Assembly: GCA_013287095.1 (NCBI GenBank)
Contig: JABDEJ010000018.1
Span: 1 to 32,426 of the forward strand
Direction of reading: 5' to 3'
Length of the DNA: 32,426 nucleotides
Origin: Bacteroidota bacterium
GTDB lineage: Bacteria > Bacteroidota > Bacteroidia > CAILMK01
Shown piece after piece: positions 1 to 7,165 of this stretch (positions within the stretch are counted from its first letter, which is position 1; each line of letters begins with the position of its first letter). Both the position numbers and the translations under genes were made by a program. The notes beneath the pieces were generated by a model. The model did not search any database. It saw only the letters and a program-made list of their open reading frames with translations, and was not told where the DNA came from.

Positions 1-987
1 ATTTTCTGTCCATTCCAGGTCACCTGCTCTCAACGCGGCAGAGACAATGTTTTTGACTTGCTGTGGGGCCAACCATCCCTTCTCAAAAATGATTTCCTTG
101 CTGATCAATAATTTATACAAGCCCATTAATTCAGGTAGAAATTCTTCTCTACCCCCGTTCAGTTTCCTGAGACAATAATTAAGCGCATGCGTGTACATGT
201 CTTTTACTTCGTCTGGAGGAAACTGTTTTGAGTGTTGGTCGAGCAATGCGGTGAGTTTCCTAAAATGTTCCGGATTTTCAAAATCCATGTATGTAAAGGA
301 TATCTGCCTGTATATGGAAATGGATGGCACATGATCAAAGGTGTGGCGGGATAGAAATTCCATGATCTGGTCAAGAAAATAATTATTGTATTTTTCCTGG
401 AGCAATGTTTCCCGGCTCAATATGGCGCAACTATAACGCAACCTGTTTGACAGGTAGTAATAATCAAGATTATCAACTGCTTCCTGAAGACTTGAACTGA
501 TAGCCCTTGGACCTGTGGACATAGAATGCAGATATGCGTTTTCCTCGATAAGGTGTTGGTTAAAGAAATAGTTCACATCTCTTGATGGAGCGCTTTTCTG
601 CTCATCGCGGGCCTCCTCAAGTTCACTATGGAAAAACTTGTCTAATTTCCTGATATCGTAAGCGTTAAGCAAAAGATGTTTTTTATATATTTCGTTCTTG
701 TCATATTCAAGATAACCTAAAAAATCCTCTAATAAGGCTGTAAGATCACTCATAACATACCGGAGTTTCTGTTCATCAATCTTTTCGCCTGGGAAGAGTT
801 TTGAAAACACGGCTTCAGCGCTTATTTTATCGCTGTTATACAGAGGGTGGTATTTCTTTATAACGTTAAACAGCTCAATGACTTTCTGGTTGGTGTTAAA
901 AAATGGTGAGTTGATATAGGTTTCAAACCGCTTAAGTTCCCTGTTTGTAAGTGTGCTGAGTGCAGATATGAGTTTACTTTTGTGCAT
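1..987 (-). CDS. Conserved hypothetical protein, 3' end off the window
   Basis: The frame is open for 329 codons from an ATG at 987 down to base 1 with no stop, so only the N-terminal part is visible. The protein starts MHKSKLISALSTLTNREL and continues with an RFETYINSPFFNTNQ stretch. That N-terminal pattern recalls a Bacteroidetes hypothetical family, but I cannot name a function. There is no signal peptide, no membrane segment and no recognisable catalytic motif. The sequence is rich in Leu, Glu, Lys and aromatic residues and looks all-helical, possibly of helical-repeat type. It is divergent from the T9SS gene that starts at 1196, with about 208 bases between them. The reading frame is clear; the function is unknown. 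Confidence 0.8.
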   Translation of the reverse strand, partial: MHKSKLISALSTLTNRELKRFETYINSPFFNTNQKVIELFNVIKKYHPLYNSDKISAEAVFSKLFPGEKIDEQKLRYVMSDLTALLEDFLGYLEYDKNEIYKKHLLLNAYDIRKLDKFFHSELEEARDEQKSAPSRDVNYFFNQHLIEENAYLHSMSTGPRAISSSLQEAVDNLDYYYLSNRLRYSCAILSRETLLQEKYNNYFLDQIMEFLSRHTFDHVPSISIYRQISFTYMDFENPEHFRKLTALLDQHSKQFPPDEVKDMYTHALNYCLRKLNGGREEFLPELMGLYKLLISKEIIFEKGWLAPQQVKNIVSAALRAGDLEWTEN

Positions 988-1142
988 AAGGCCCACAAGT
1001 TAGTAATATTTGCGATAAACAAAAAAATGAATCATTGATTATTTTTCGTTAATGTATTTATTACTAATCAAGTAAGTATTTTGTTGCTCTGAAATATTCA
1101 TTTTAGCTTCATAAAATTGCCCGATAAACTGCTTAATTTCGA

Positions 1143-1175
1143 TTTGGCTTTGGCAGAACATTCCAGCTACATTTG
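1143..1175 (+). promoter_or_regulatory. Candidate Bacteroidetes promoter for the T9SS gene at 1196
   Basis: A perfect -7 element TACATTTG lies at 1168-1175, with TTTG at 1143-1146 and a spacer of 21 bases. The consensus is TTTG-N19-TAnnTTTG, so the spacer is two bases long. Transcription would start near 1182, giving a leader of about 14 nt before the ATG at 1196. Confidence 0.4.
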
Positions 1176-1195
1176 ATAAAATTATAAGAAAAGCA

Positions 1196-2788
1196 ATGAA
1201 ATCAAATACTACAACATTTTTCCTCTTACTGTTTTGGGTGGTTTTTGATGCGTCCATCAGCAAGGCCCAGTGGTATGCAAACGATTCATTGGATATCAAT
1301 AATATCGGTGCAAGGATTAATATTCTGGGCGATAATTTTGATAATACGGCAAACGCACAATCGGTTTTTGATGCACCCATCAACACCAATATGCATACCA
1401 TAGATGTAAGCGCATTGTGGATTGGAGGCTATGAAAAGGGCAAGCTGAAAGTAGCGGCAATGACCTACCGACAGGCAGGAATTGATTTTTTCCCCGGGCC
1501 TCTTGACACTTTAACTGATTCTGTATTCAGTAATCAGGAAATGACAAGTTGGGACCAGGTCTGGAAAGTGAAAAGGAGTGAAATAAATGATTTTCTAAAA
1601 AATGGGACCATTTATAATAGTATAGAGAACTGGCCGGGAAATGGAAATGCGAGTGCGGACGAAGCCATGATTATGGCTCCTTTTGTTGATGTTGTCGGCG
1701 ACCGTAAATATAACCCATTGAAAGGCGACTATCCCGATATGAAAGGTGATGAAATGTTATGGTGGGTAATGAACGACAAAGGAGGCCCACACGGGGAATC
1801 GAAAGGCAATGCCATGGGAATAGAAGTACAATGCGAGGCTTATGCCTTTAATATGCCCTCTAATACGGCGATAAACAATACCATTTTTTTAGACTATAAA
1901 ATCATCAACAGAAGTTCCACAGATCTTGATACTGCTTTTGTTAGCCTTTGGACAGATTTTGACATTGGCGACCCTTTTGATGATTATGTCGGGTCGGCCC
2001 CCAAATTAAGCGCGTATTTCGGCTATAATGGAAAACCTGTGGATGCTGTTTATGGTGCCAATCCTCCGGTGGAATCGGTCGTGTTCCTAAAGGATTCTAT
2101 TTCAAGGTTCTTGTATTACAATAATAACGGCGATATAATAAATGGCAACCCGGGTTATCCGATACCCAATCCGCAAGACTACTATAACTATATGAAAGGT
2201 GTTTGGAAAAATGGCGCCTGTATGAAGTACGGATCGAAGGATGGTGTTTCAGGGACACAATGTACTGATTTTATGTTTGATGGCGCACCCTCTGATACAG
2301 TGACGGGATGGACGGAGCATAATGTGGGAAATACTCCAGGGGATGTAAGGGGTATGGGATCTATAGGTCCATTTACCATTAAAGCAGGCCAGACTTTTGA
2401 TATGCCCGTAGCTTATGTTTTTTCGAGACAGGTAAATGGCAATACGGCCATAAATTATGATTCATCGGTACAATACTGGAAACAGATCAGGGCATTTTAT
2501 AATAGTAATTTTACTACTGCTGGTGTGGGCAATGGGATACCACCCTCCCTGGGCATGAAAATTTATCCTGATCCGGCATCTGAGAAAATTTTTATTCAAT
2601 GTCCCAACCAATCGCCTCAAAAGATCGTAATAGTAGATATGACAGGCAGAACTATTTATACGGGTTTAGCTGTTGATAGCAATAGTACCCAAATGATTGA
2701 TGTATCATATTTTTCGAGTGGGATATATACCCTAATGGCTGAAACGAAAACGGGTATTTTCTCACAGAAGTTCCTGATAGCAAGATAA
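1196..2788 (+). CDS. Secreted protein with T9SS type A sorting domain
   Basis: The product is 530 aa. Residues 1-24 form a signal peptide (hydrophobic FFLLLFWVVF core, cleavage likely after SISKA). The mature part starts with a stretch common in Bacteroidetes surface proteins of unknown function, including ALWIGGYEKGKLKVAAMTYR followed by a FFPGPL motif. The last 80 or so residues, from MKIYPDPASEKIFI through the DMTGRTI and FSSGIYTL motifs to the basic end FLIAR, form a type A C-terminal sorting domain. The protein should cross the inner membrane by Sec and the outer membrane by the type IX system, ending on the cell surface or outside. The substrate or role of the central region (about residues 60-440, many Trp, Asp and Gly) is not recognisable. 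The next gene is another T9SS cargo, 164 bases downstream. Confidence 0.88.
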   Translation: MKSNTTTFFLLLFWVVFDASISKAQWYANDSLDINNIGARINILGDNFDNTANAQSVFDAPINTNMHTIDVSALWIGGYEKGKLKVAAMTYRQAGIDFFPGPLDTLTDSVFSNQEMTSWDQVWKVKRSEINDFLKNGTIYNSIENWPGNGNASADEAMIMAPFVDVVGDRKYNPLKGDYPDMKGDEMLWWVMNDKGGPHGESKGNAMGIEVQCEAYAFNMPSNTAINNTIFLDYKIINRSSTDLDTAFVSLWTDFDIGDPFDDYVGSAPKLSAYFGYNGKPVDAVYGANPPVESVVFLKDSISRFLYYNNNGDIINGNPGYPIPNPQDYYNYMKGVWKNGACMKYGSKDGVSGTQCTDFMFDGAPSDTVTGWTEHNVGNTPGDVRGMGSIGPFTIKAGQTFDMPVAYVFSRQVNGNTAINYDSSVQYWKQIRAFYNSNFTTAGVGNGIPPSLGMKIYPDPASEKIFIQCPNQSPQKIVIVDMTGRTIYTGLAVDSNSTQMIDVSYFSSGIYTLMAETKTGIFSQKFLIAR

Positions 2789-2883
2789 AATTAAGCGATA
2801 AATTTTATTTATAATATATTGTATTTTACTGTTATAACAAATGTTTAATTTGAATATTTACCGATAATTAAGAGTTTTTATAC

Positions 2884-2914
2884 TTGGAATCATTTATAAA
2901 AAGCTGTATATTTA
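2884..2914 (+). promoter_or_regulatory. Candidate Bacteroidetes promoter for the T9SS gene at 2953
   Basis: TTG at 2884-2886 and TATATTTA at 2907-2914 are separated by 20 bases, close to the TTTG-N19-TAnnTTTG consensus with one mismatch in the -7 element. The start codon follows 38 bases later. The same -7 octamer with the same N20 spacer occurs upstream of 6816. Confidence 0.4.
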
Positions 2915-2952
2915 CAGCAGATTTTGAAAGTTGTTTAGTTTAACTCAAAAAA

Positions 2953-3840
2953 ATGAACATTATGAAATTAAGATTTACAAATAGCGGGGCCGGGGCATTT
3001 TTATCTTTTTGCATATTGTCTATTGGAGCCAATGGAGTTTTAAAGGCGCAGAACAGTGCTTTCGATTTCAATCAAAACAATTATTTTTCGGAGGGACAAT
3101 CAACACAAAGTTCCCCTACTTTCCGTAAGCTATTGGTTATTGATAAAAGCGATCCTATTGGTTCCGAGTCGCTATCAGCAAGGAAATTCCCAATTTCTTC
3201 ATTAAAGGCAATTAAATTTGTTGATGAAACGGGAGCGCCCACGGATTTTGCCCCTTCAAATTCGGGCGCTCAGTCCATGCAGTTCAATATTGGCCAGGGT
3301 GATCTTGGCGAGCTGTATAAATTGCTGGCATTATACAAATCAGAGTCTGGTAATGGCCATACAGGTATTAACCTCACGCGGAAGGATCAATCGGGCAATG
3401 CAATTGATACATTTCCTAATTTTCGCAAATACGTGGCAGATGACGATCTGGGAGGATATACTCCAGATATAAAATCAATACACCCCGCCTTTATCGGTAT
3501 TCATCTGGCAGCAGGCAGCTTAACTGAAAATCTACAGGGCTCTAATATGGTTTTGGTTAATGAATCCGGTGTGATAGAGGAGAATATCCCTTCTCTTTCT
3601 AACACAATTAGCTTATACCCGAATCCTGCCCAAAACTTTATTACGGTTGACCTTAGCGGTATTGCCGGAACTCAAATCACTGTTTTCAACATCCAGGGTA
3701 AGCTCGTAAAAACAATTGAATCATCAATGAATCTTGCTCAACAGAAGATTGATATTGCGGATCTTCCAGCAGGCGTTTACATTATGAACATCAATACGCC
3801 AAACGGACAAGCTGTGAAGAAATTCAGCAAAATAAATTAA
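2953..3840 (+). CDS. Secreted protein with T9SS type A sorting domain
   Basis: The product is 295 aa. The N-terminus has a signal peptide: a basic start MNIMKLR, a hydrophobic stretch FLSFCILSIGANGV, and probable cleavage after LKAQ. The start could also be the ATG at 2962 (MKLRFTNS), which is just as plausible. The last 80 residues, from ISLYPNPAQNFITVDL through FNIQGKLVKTI and LPAGVYIMNI to VKKFSKIN, are a textbook type A C-terminal sorting domain. The middle part (residues 35-205) has no recognisable domain. Export to the cell surface by the type IX system is expected. The gene has its own candidate promoter and a strong hairpin terminator, so it is probably monocistronic despite sitting next to another T9SS cargo. 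Confidence 0.87.
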   Translation: MNIMKLRFTNSGAGAFLSFCILSIGANGVLKAQNSAFDFNQNNYFSEGQSTQSSPTFRKLLVIDKSDPIGSESLSARKFPISSLKAIKFVDETGAPTDFAPSNSGAQSMQFNIGQGDLGELYKLLALYKSESGNGHTGINLTRKDQSGNAIDTFPNFRKYVADDDLGGYTPDIKSIHPAFIGIHLAAGSLTENLQGSNMVLVNESGVIEENIPSLSNTISLYPNPAQNFITVDLSGIAGTQITVFNIQGKLVKTIESSMNLAQQKIDIADLPAGVYIMNINTPNGQAVKKFSKIN

Positions 3841-3869
3841 ACCTTTCCTTTTTAGCTTCATCTTCATCG

Positions 3870-3906
3870 CAAACCGCCGCCATTTCTGGAGGGCGGTTTG
3901 GTTTTA
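3870..3906 (+). terminator. Rho-independent terminator
   Basis: CAAACCGCC at 3870-3878 pairs with GGCGGTTTG at 3892-3900, a 9-bp perfect stem with a 13-nt loop, followed by GTTTTAATT. It sits 30 bases after the stop of the T9SS gene. It lies between convergent genes, but only the plus strand has a T tract. Confidence 0.85.
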
Positions 3907-3928
3907 ATTCGCACCTGATATACTTTTA

Positions 3929-4903
3929 TTACTTAAGCCCAATCTCTCTCAATCTCTGACTAAGGTATTCTCCTGCAGTGATGTTTTCAAATCTTTTGGG
4001 GTGTTCATTATCAATACAGGATTCAAGGCAATCCAGAGGCATTTCAGGACGTGGGTGAAGAAAGAATGGGATTGAGTATCTTGAGGAATGCCATAATTCT
4101 TCCGGAGGGTTTACAACCCGATGTGTAGATGATCGCAGTTTATTGTTGGTTAATCGTTGAAGCATGTCACCCACGTTAACAACTATCTGATTTGGTAAAG
4201 CTGTAACAGGAACCCATTCTCTGCTTTTGCTCAGTATTTCCAGCCCCTCTGCTGAGGCGCCCATTAATAGGGTAATAAGATTGATATCTTCATGTTCGGC
4301 CGCACGCATGGCATTTTTTGGGTTCCCGGAAATAGGGCCATAGTGTATCGGCCTTAGAATGCTATTACCATTGTATATCTTATCATCAAAATACAGTTCA
4401 TCAAGACCCAGATATAGGGCAATAGCCCGGAGGAGGTATTTGCCGGTTTGTTCCATTGCTTTGTAAACTTTTATACCTGCTGTATTCAACCCGCTAATTT
4501 CTGTTGGGGAAATATTATCCGGATAAATTTCCCTTATAGGGTCGTCGCCCTCCACTTCCTGGCCAATATGCCAAAATTCTTTCAGGTCGCCTTCTTTCCT
4601 GCCTTTTGCGTGTTCTTTGCCAAAAGCAGTATAACCTCTTTGCCCTGCAAGACCTTCAATTTCATATTTTTGCTTTACTTCATCAGGGAGCGCAAAGAAT
4701 TTTTTAGATTCCGCATAAAGCATTTCTGCATCTTCGTCACGAAGGGTATGGTTTTTTACAGCAACAAAGCCTGTTTTTACAAACGCTTGTCCCAATGATT
4801 GAACAAAACCGGTTTTTTTGGTGATATTGCCTTCGCGAAAATCAGTAAGGTCAACAATCTCAATGTTTGATGTGTTATCCAATATCTTCTTATTTTTATC
4901 CAA
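3929..4903 (-). CDS. Isopenicillin N synthase-like 2-oxoglutarate/Fe(II) oxygenase
   Basis: The 324-aa product has the architecture of the plant- and fungus-type isopenicillin N synthase superfamily. An N-terminal non-haem dioxygenase domain (about residues 14-130, with the FVKTGFVAVKNH stretch) precedes the C-terminal double-stranded beta-helix. The iron ligands His204, Asp206 (AAEHEDINL) and His261 (STHRVV) are present. Arg275-x-Ser277 (SSRYSIPFF) fits the co-substrate carboxylate site, so the enzyme should be active. The substrate cannot be read from sequence; family members act on amino acids, peptides and small metabolites, and no biosynthetic cluster is adjacent. The start is a TTG at 4903, because the first in-frame ATG would remove the N-terminal domain. 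It is divergent from the exporter at 4980, with a 76-base gap that could hold a shared control region. Confidence 0.88.
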   Translation of the reverse strand: MDKNKKILDNTSNIEIVDLTDFREGNITKKTGFVQSLGQAFVKTGFVAVKNHTLRDEDAEMLYAESKKFFALPDEVKQKYEIEGLAGQRGYTAFGKEHAKGRKEGDLKEFWHIGQEVEGDDPIREIYPDNISPTEISGLNTAGIKVYKAMEQTGKYLLRAIALYLGLDELYFDDKIYNGNSILRPIHYGPISGNPKNAMRAAEHEDINLITLLMGASAEGLEILSKSREWVPVTALPNQIVVNVGDMLQRLTNNKLRSSTHRVVNPPEELWHSSRYSIPFFLHPRPEMPLDCLESCIDNEHPKRFENITAGEYLSQRLREIGLK

Positions 4904-4979
4904 AATTATAATACCTTTTGCCGATTTTCATCTTTTTTAAGGCCTTGTTAGAAAATTTAATATACACACCCGGTTCCAA

Positions 4980-6113
4980 ATGAAAAAATATCCCATTTAT
5001 ATCAAGATCACATTTCTGCTCCTACTCGCCATGTTGCTTTTTCGGAGCCTGGTAGATGCCGAATTTATTTTGGTGCCTCTTGTATTTGGAAGCCTTTTCG
5101 CAATACTTCTCACCCCAATTGGTGACCGTATTGAGAAATGGGGGATTCATAGAAGTCTTTCCAGTTTTTTATGCATCATCATTATGGCAATTATAGTTGC
5201 AGGTCTTGGTTTCCTTTTGGCCCGGCAGGTGGTCTCATTTATAAATGAGTGGCCGAATCTTGCGGATCACATGAACAGACGACTCATTGAAATTCAATGC
5301 TATATCGAGCGTCAAACAAAACTCAGCCCCACCTCACAGATCAGCTGGCTTAAAGACAAGCTTTCAACAAGCGGATCCTTGTTTTCCGGGACTTTGTCTG
5401 CTACAGCTTCTACTTTTGCTACTATTGCTTTAATACCTTTATATACCTTTTTTATGTTGTTCTATAGAGACAGGATTTTTGTGTTTTTTGAAAAAATTAC
5501 CCCGAAAGAACAACATGAAACCGTTTACCAGATTATTGAAAGAATAAAAGCTCTTGTTCAAAGTTATCTGAGCGGGATACTGATTGTGATGTTTATTATT
5601 TCTGTTATTGTGAGTACCGGTTTGAAAATAATAGGTGTTCCTTATGCCATTTTTCTAGGGGTTTTGGCCGGCATTATTAATGTGATACCGTATATCGGGA
5701 TATTGTCTGCTGCCAGTTTGTCGATTCTCATTTCTACCGTAATGATGGATTCAGAAACGGCTCCTTTATTTGTGGGTTTATTGTTTTTGGTAACTCATCT
5801 TCTCGAAGCCAATATAATAACTCCGAATATTGTAGGATCTAAGGTAAGCATTAATACATTGGCTTCCCTTTTGGCCTTAATTGTGGGTGCCGAGGTTTGG
5901 GGCGTTGTTGGAATGATTCTTTTTATCCCAATGGTTGGTATTGCAAAAGTAGTATTAGACAATGTTGATCATTTGGCACCCTATGGTTACCTGCTCGCGA
6001 AAATGGAGGCGGGAAAACATTCGGTTACCTGGAGAGGGACTTTTAGGAGAATGAAAGGAATGTTTTCTGTGACGAGTAAGAAACATGACGCAAAAGGCAG
6101 CAAAACATTATGA
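4980..6113 (+). CDS. AI-2E family membrane transporter
   Basis: The product is 377 aa with about eight hydrophobic segments: two near residues 10-45, one near 60-82, one near 145-163, and four or five between 195 and 330. The family signatures are present: the loop GVPYAIFLGVLAGIINVIPY with IG immediately after it, and the C-terminal block NIITPNIVGSKVSINTLASL followed by a GAEVWGVVGMILFIP segment. It belongs to the AI-2E (TqsA/YdiK/PerM-like) family of inner-membrane carriers. Members have been linked to autoinducer-2 export and to sodium-proton exchange, so the family name does not prove the substrate. The C-terminus is a basic cytoplasmic tail (about residues 345-377). The ferritin gene follows after 77 bases on the same strand. 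Confidence 0.9.
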   Translation: MKKYPIYIKITFLLLLAMLLFRSLVDAEFILVPLVFGSLFAILLTPIGDRIEKWGIHRSLSSFLCIIIMAIIVAGLGFLLARQVVSFINEWPNLADHMNRRLIEIQCYIERQTKLSPTSQISWLKDKLSTSGSLFSGTLSATASTFATIALIPLYTFFMLFYRDRIFVFFEKITPKEQHETVYQIIERIKALVQSYLSGILIVMFIISVIVSTGLKIIGVPYAIFLGVLAGIINVIPYIGILSAASLSILISTVMMDSETAPLFVGLLFLVTHLLEANIITPNIVGSKVSINTLASLLALIVGAEVWGVVGMILFIPMVGIAKVVLDNVDHLAPYGYLLAKMEAGKHSVTWRGTFRRMKGMFSVTSKKHDAKGSKTL

Positions 6114-6190
6114 AGAAGAAAATTCCGCCTTTAATTTTAGCCTAAACAATTTTACAAATCAGGTGTTGAATGAATTGTCAGTAGTGCATC

Positions 6191-6757
6191 ATGAAAAAAT
6201 CCTCTATGAATACGAACAGGCTTTCAAAAACAATTACAGCTGCCCTAAACGATCAAATGACCAAAGAAGCACATGCTTCTCAGATCTATTTATCATACGC
6301 CGCATGGGCAGATCACCAGGGCTTTGATGGTACGGCAAATTTTCTTTTCCGTCATGCCCAGGAAGAGCGCAACCACATGATGAAGGTATTAGAATATATC
6401 CTGAAAAGAGGAGCTGAAGTAAAGGTAGTTGCTATACCTGCACCACCTGCAAATCCGACAGATATGAAAGCCTGCTTTGAAAAAGTATTTGAGCATGAAG
6501 TAGAGAATACCAAGGCCATTTACAAAATTGTAAAAATGAGTTTGGATGAACAGGATTGGGCGACATGGAATTTTATGCAATGGTTTGTAAAAGAACAAAT
6601 AGAAGAAGAAACACTTGCCATGAACCTGCTGGATAAATTGAAGATAACCGCCGGTGAAAATTTAAATATCAATGATTTGTACTCGTTGGATAGGGACCTT
6701 GCAGGCACGCCGGATGAAGCCAGATCGGCTCAGGATGTCACGGCTGAAAGGCCTTGA
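6191..6757 (+). CDS. Non-haem ferritin
   Basis: The 188-aa product forms the four-helix ferritin fold and should store iron as a 24-mer in the cytoplasm. The ferroxidase residues known from E. coli FtnA can be placed: Glu26 (TKEAHAS), Glu59 and His62 (EERNH), Glu103 (EHEVENT), Gln136 and Glu139 (KEQIEEE). The catalytic centre is therefore complete, which makes this an H-type enzyme and not a haem bacterioferritin. The C-terminal tail after residue 165 is a little longer than in FtnA and looks disordered. The start is not certain: the ATG at 6206 (MNTNRLSK) is as good as 6191, and neither has a clear ribosome binding site. It may be co-transcribed with the transporter upstream. Confidence 0.93.
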   Translation: MKKSSMNTNRLSKTITAALNDQMTKEAHASQIYLSYAAWADHQGFDGTANFLFRHAQEERNHMMKVLEYILKRGAEVKVVAIPAPPANPTDMKACFEKVFEHEVENTKAIYKIVKMSLDEQDWATWNFMQWFVKEQIEEETLAMNLLDKLKITAGENLNINDLYSLDRDLAGTPDEARSAQDVTAERP

Positions 6758-6766
6758 GCTTTAATC

Positions 6767-6798
6767 TTTGTTTATGATTATAGCTTTGGGTATATTTA
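6767..6798 (+). promoter_or_regulatory. Candidate Bacteroidetes promoter that decides the start of the 6816 gene
   Basis: TTTG at 6767-6770 and TATATTTA at 6791-6798 are separated by 20 bases. Transcription would begin around 6804, so the upstream in-frame ATG at 6768 would lie outside the transcript and the ATG at 6816 would be the first start codon in it. Confidence 0.45.
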
Positions 6799-6815
6799 CA
6801 AAAAATACCCTCCCA

Positions 6816-7151
6816 ATGATCGTAACAATTACTGAATTAAGGTGTAAAAACTATTGGAAATTACCTGGTTTGATACTCTTATCCATGAAAGTGGCAAGCC
6901 AGGCAAAAAAGACACAGGGGAATATTTCCACACTTATACGAGCGAAAGGGTTGAAGGCTAATACACTGACTACCTGGGAAACCCCTGAATCATTGAAATC
7001 ATTCCGGAATTTTGGCCATCATAAACAAGCTATGAAGGCAATGAACCGTACGGCCTCTTCATTTCGCTCCAAAACATGGGAATCCGAAACAACAGTTGGT
7101 TGGGATGAAGCTTTGGCTAAACTCACCAAAGTGGAAATGAAGTTTACGTGA
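6816..7151 (+). CDS. Small dimeric alpha-beta barrel-like protein (DUF3291/ABM-like)
   Basis: The product is 111 aa when started at the ATG at 6816 (MIVTITELRCKNYWKLPGL). A longer frame from 6768 exists but would start upstream of the mapped promoter-like element. A strand-helix-strand layout with TLTTWETPESLKSFRNFG and then HHKQAMKAM resembles antibiotic-biosynthesis-monooxygenase-type and DUF3291 proteins. There the Trp-Glu-x-x-Glu/Ser turn and the HxxAM helix recur. These proteins usually dimerise into a ferredoxin-like barrel, and some are haem or quinone oxygenases. No function can be assigned here. It ends 15 bases before the convergent stop of the histidine kinase. The frame is convincing; the family call is tentative. 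Confidence 0.65.
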   Translation: MIVTITELRCKNYWKLPGLILLSMKVASQAKKTQGNISTLIRAKGLKANTLTTWETPESLKSFRNFGHHKQAMKAMNRTASSFRSKTWESETTVGWDEALAKLTKVEMKFT

Positions 7152-7165
7152 TTTAGTCAAGGCCC

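Noticed and set aside
1039..1401. 120-codon minus-strand frame over the start of the T9SS gene
   Set aside because: It overlaps a gene with a clear signal peptide and sorting domain, and its own sequence has no recognisable features.
6768..6815. Upstream start of the small barrel protein at 6768
   Set aside because: This start codon overlaps a promoter-like TTTG-N20-TATATTTA element and would not be in the transcript.
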